Shown here piece by piece: positions 33,006-33,403 of a stretch of DNA of 33,403 bases. The position numbers and the translations under genes were made by a program. Source of the stretch: CAMTWB01 sp037441775 (GTDB taxonomy: Bacteria > Desulfobacterota > Syntrophia > Syntrophales > CAMTWB01); NCBI GenBank assembly GCA_037441775.1, contig JBBIRO010000035.1, positions 1 to 33,403 of the forward strand. Direction: 5' to 3'. Below the pieces are notes generated by a model. The model was not told the origin of the DNA, searched no databases, and saw only the letters and a list, made by a program, of their open reading frames with translations. The stretch's first letter is position 1. Each line of letters starts with the position of its first letter.

Positions 33006-33042
33006 TTTGTCCTGGGGAGTAAAAGGTTGGTCAAGCGGCAGG

Positions 33043-33087
33043 TCTTGGAATATCATTTTTTCGGGCTTCTAAGCTGATATTTCAAGA
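33043..33087. repeat. Hairpin downstream of the large lipoprotein gene
   Basis: TCTTGGAATATCA (33043-33055) pairs with TGATATTTCAAGA (33075-33087) over 13 positions including one G-T wobble, with a 19-base loop. It lacks a T run after the stem. Confidence 0.4.
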
Positions 33088-33152
33088 CATGATTCCCAAT
33101 TCGCCACAAAGTAAATTCCGCGGGGGGCGAAGCGGCCAATAGCATAAAAGAC

Positions 33153-33188
33153 AAGGGGTTAGGCAATATGCCTAACCCCTTCATTTTT
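33153..33188 (+). terminator. Rho-independent terminator between lipoprotein and tRNA-Met
   Basis: AAGGGGTTAGGCA (33153-33165) pairs perfectly over 13 bp with TGCCTAACCCCTT (33169-33181) around ATA, followed by CATTTTTT. It ends the plus-strand lipoprotein transcript and abuts the minus-strand tRNA 3' end. Confidence 0.85.
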
Positions 33189-33265
<77 letters not shown>

Positions 33266-33285
33266 TCATATTTTTTAGTTGCCGG

Positions 33286-33314
33286 CTTTTAAACCACCAG
33301 GACCGGCCTGTCAA
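33286..33314 (-). promoter_or_regulatory. Promoter of initiator tRNA
   Basis: On the minus strand TTGACA (33309-33314) and TAAAAG (33286-33291) are exactly 17 bases apart, about 20 bases before the tRNA 5' end, so the tRNA need not depend on transcription from the upstream tRNA-Val. Confidence 0.7.
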
Positions 33315-33349
33315 GGACTATTTCCCCGGCTCACAACCCAACCATCGGA

Positions 33350-33403
33350 TGGTGGGCGGTACTGGGTTTGAACCAGTGACTTCTACCGTGTGAGGATAGC
33401 ACT
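33350..33403 (-). tRNA. tRNA-Val (anticodon CAC), 5' part outside the window
   Basis: The 3' 54 bases are present: anticodon stem CTATC/GGTAG with loop CTCACAC (anticodon CAC), T arm ACTGG-TTCAAAC-CCAGT, acceptor strand ACCGCCC and encoded CCA. The predicted 5' end GGGCGGT, typical of valine tRNA, lies beyond base 33403. Confidence 0.88.

Overview
The window looks like a chromosomal segment of an anaerobic Gram-negative bacterium, most likely of the Deltaproteobacteria/Desulfobacterota (Syntrophales-like). This placement is inferred from gene content: an iron-sulfur/molybdopterin redox operon, a corrinoid methionine synthase without reactivation domain, short archaeal-type LeuC/LeuD, pyruvoyl arginine decarboxylase with agmatinase, a DctPQM TRAP transporter and Ig-like lipoproteins. 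No rRNA or other decisive marker is present.

Layout. 1-2138: three short plus-strand genes (methyltransferase missing its 5' end, wrbA, sugE/gdx) separated by one good and one partial integron attC-like site, resembling a cassette array. 2139-5599 (minus): Fe-S subunit, Tat-exported molybdoenzyme and TorD-type chaperone; no membrane anchor gene is visible. 5774-7924 (minus): rRNA methyltransferase rlmKL. 8044-11967 (minus): a signalling operon of membrane histidine kinase, receiver-adenylate cyclase protein and glyoxalase-II-like hydrolase. 12171-13666 (minus): speB and pdaD, which together convert arginine to putrescine. 13857-14337: a decayed higA antitoxin pseudogene beside tRNA-Leu. 14459-15388 (plus): ribF. 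15425-21386 (minus): apparent operon leuC-leuD-leuB-metH-pyrE. 21760-21835: tRNA-Glu followed by two strong hairpins. 22250-29292 (minus): a catabolic operon of GntR regulator, TRAP permeases, TRAP binding protein, SDR dehydrogenase and four-carbon acid sugar kinase. 29692-33005 (plus): dodecin and two lipoproteins sharing an FN3 domain. 33189-33403 (minus): initiator tRNA-Met and a tRNA-Val cut by the window edge.

The most unusual item is the regulator at 27478-29292: one uninterrupted reading frame joins a complete FadR-type GntR repressor (winged helix plus FCD ligand domain) to a URO-D-superfamily domain of about 340 residues. It heads its own operon and is preceded by a near-consensus promoter whose -10 box overlaps an imperfect palindrome. 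I infer import of a hydroxy or sugar acid by the TRAP system, oxidation by the SDR and phosphorylation by the kinase, with the fusion protein acting as sensor and possibly enzyme. The substrate cannot be read from sequence alone.

Other points of interest are the class IIIb-like adenylate cyclase response regulator, the anchor-less molybdoenzyme operon, the possible integron cassettes, and a higA pseudogene with two stops and a frameshift.
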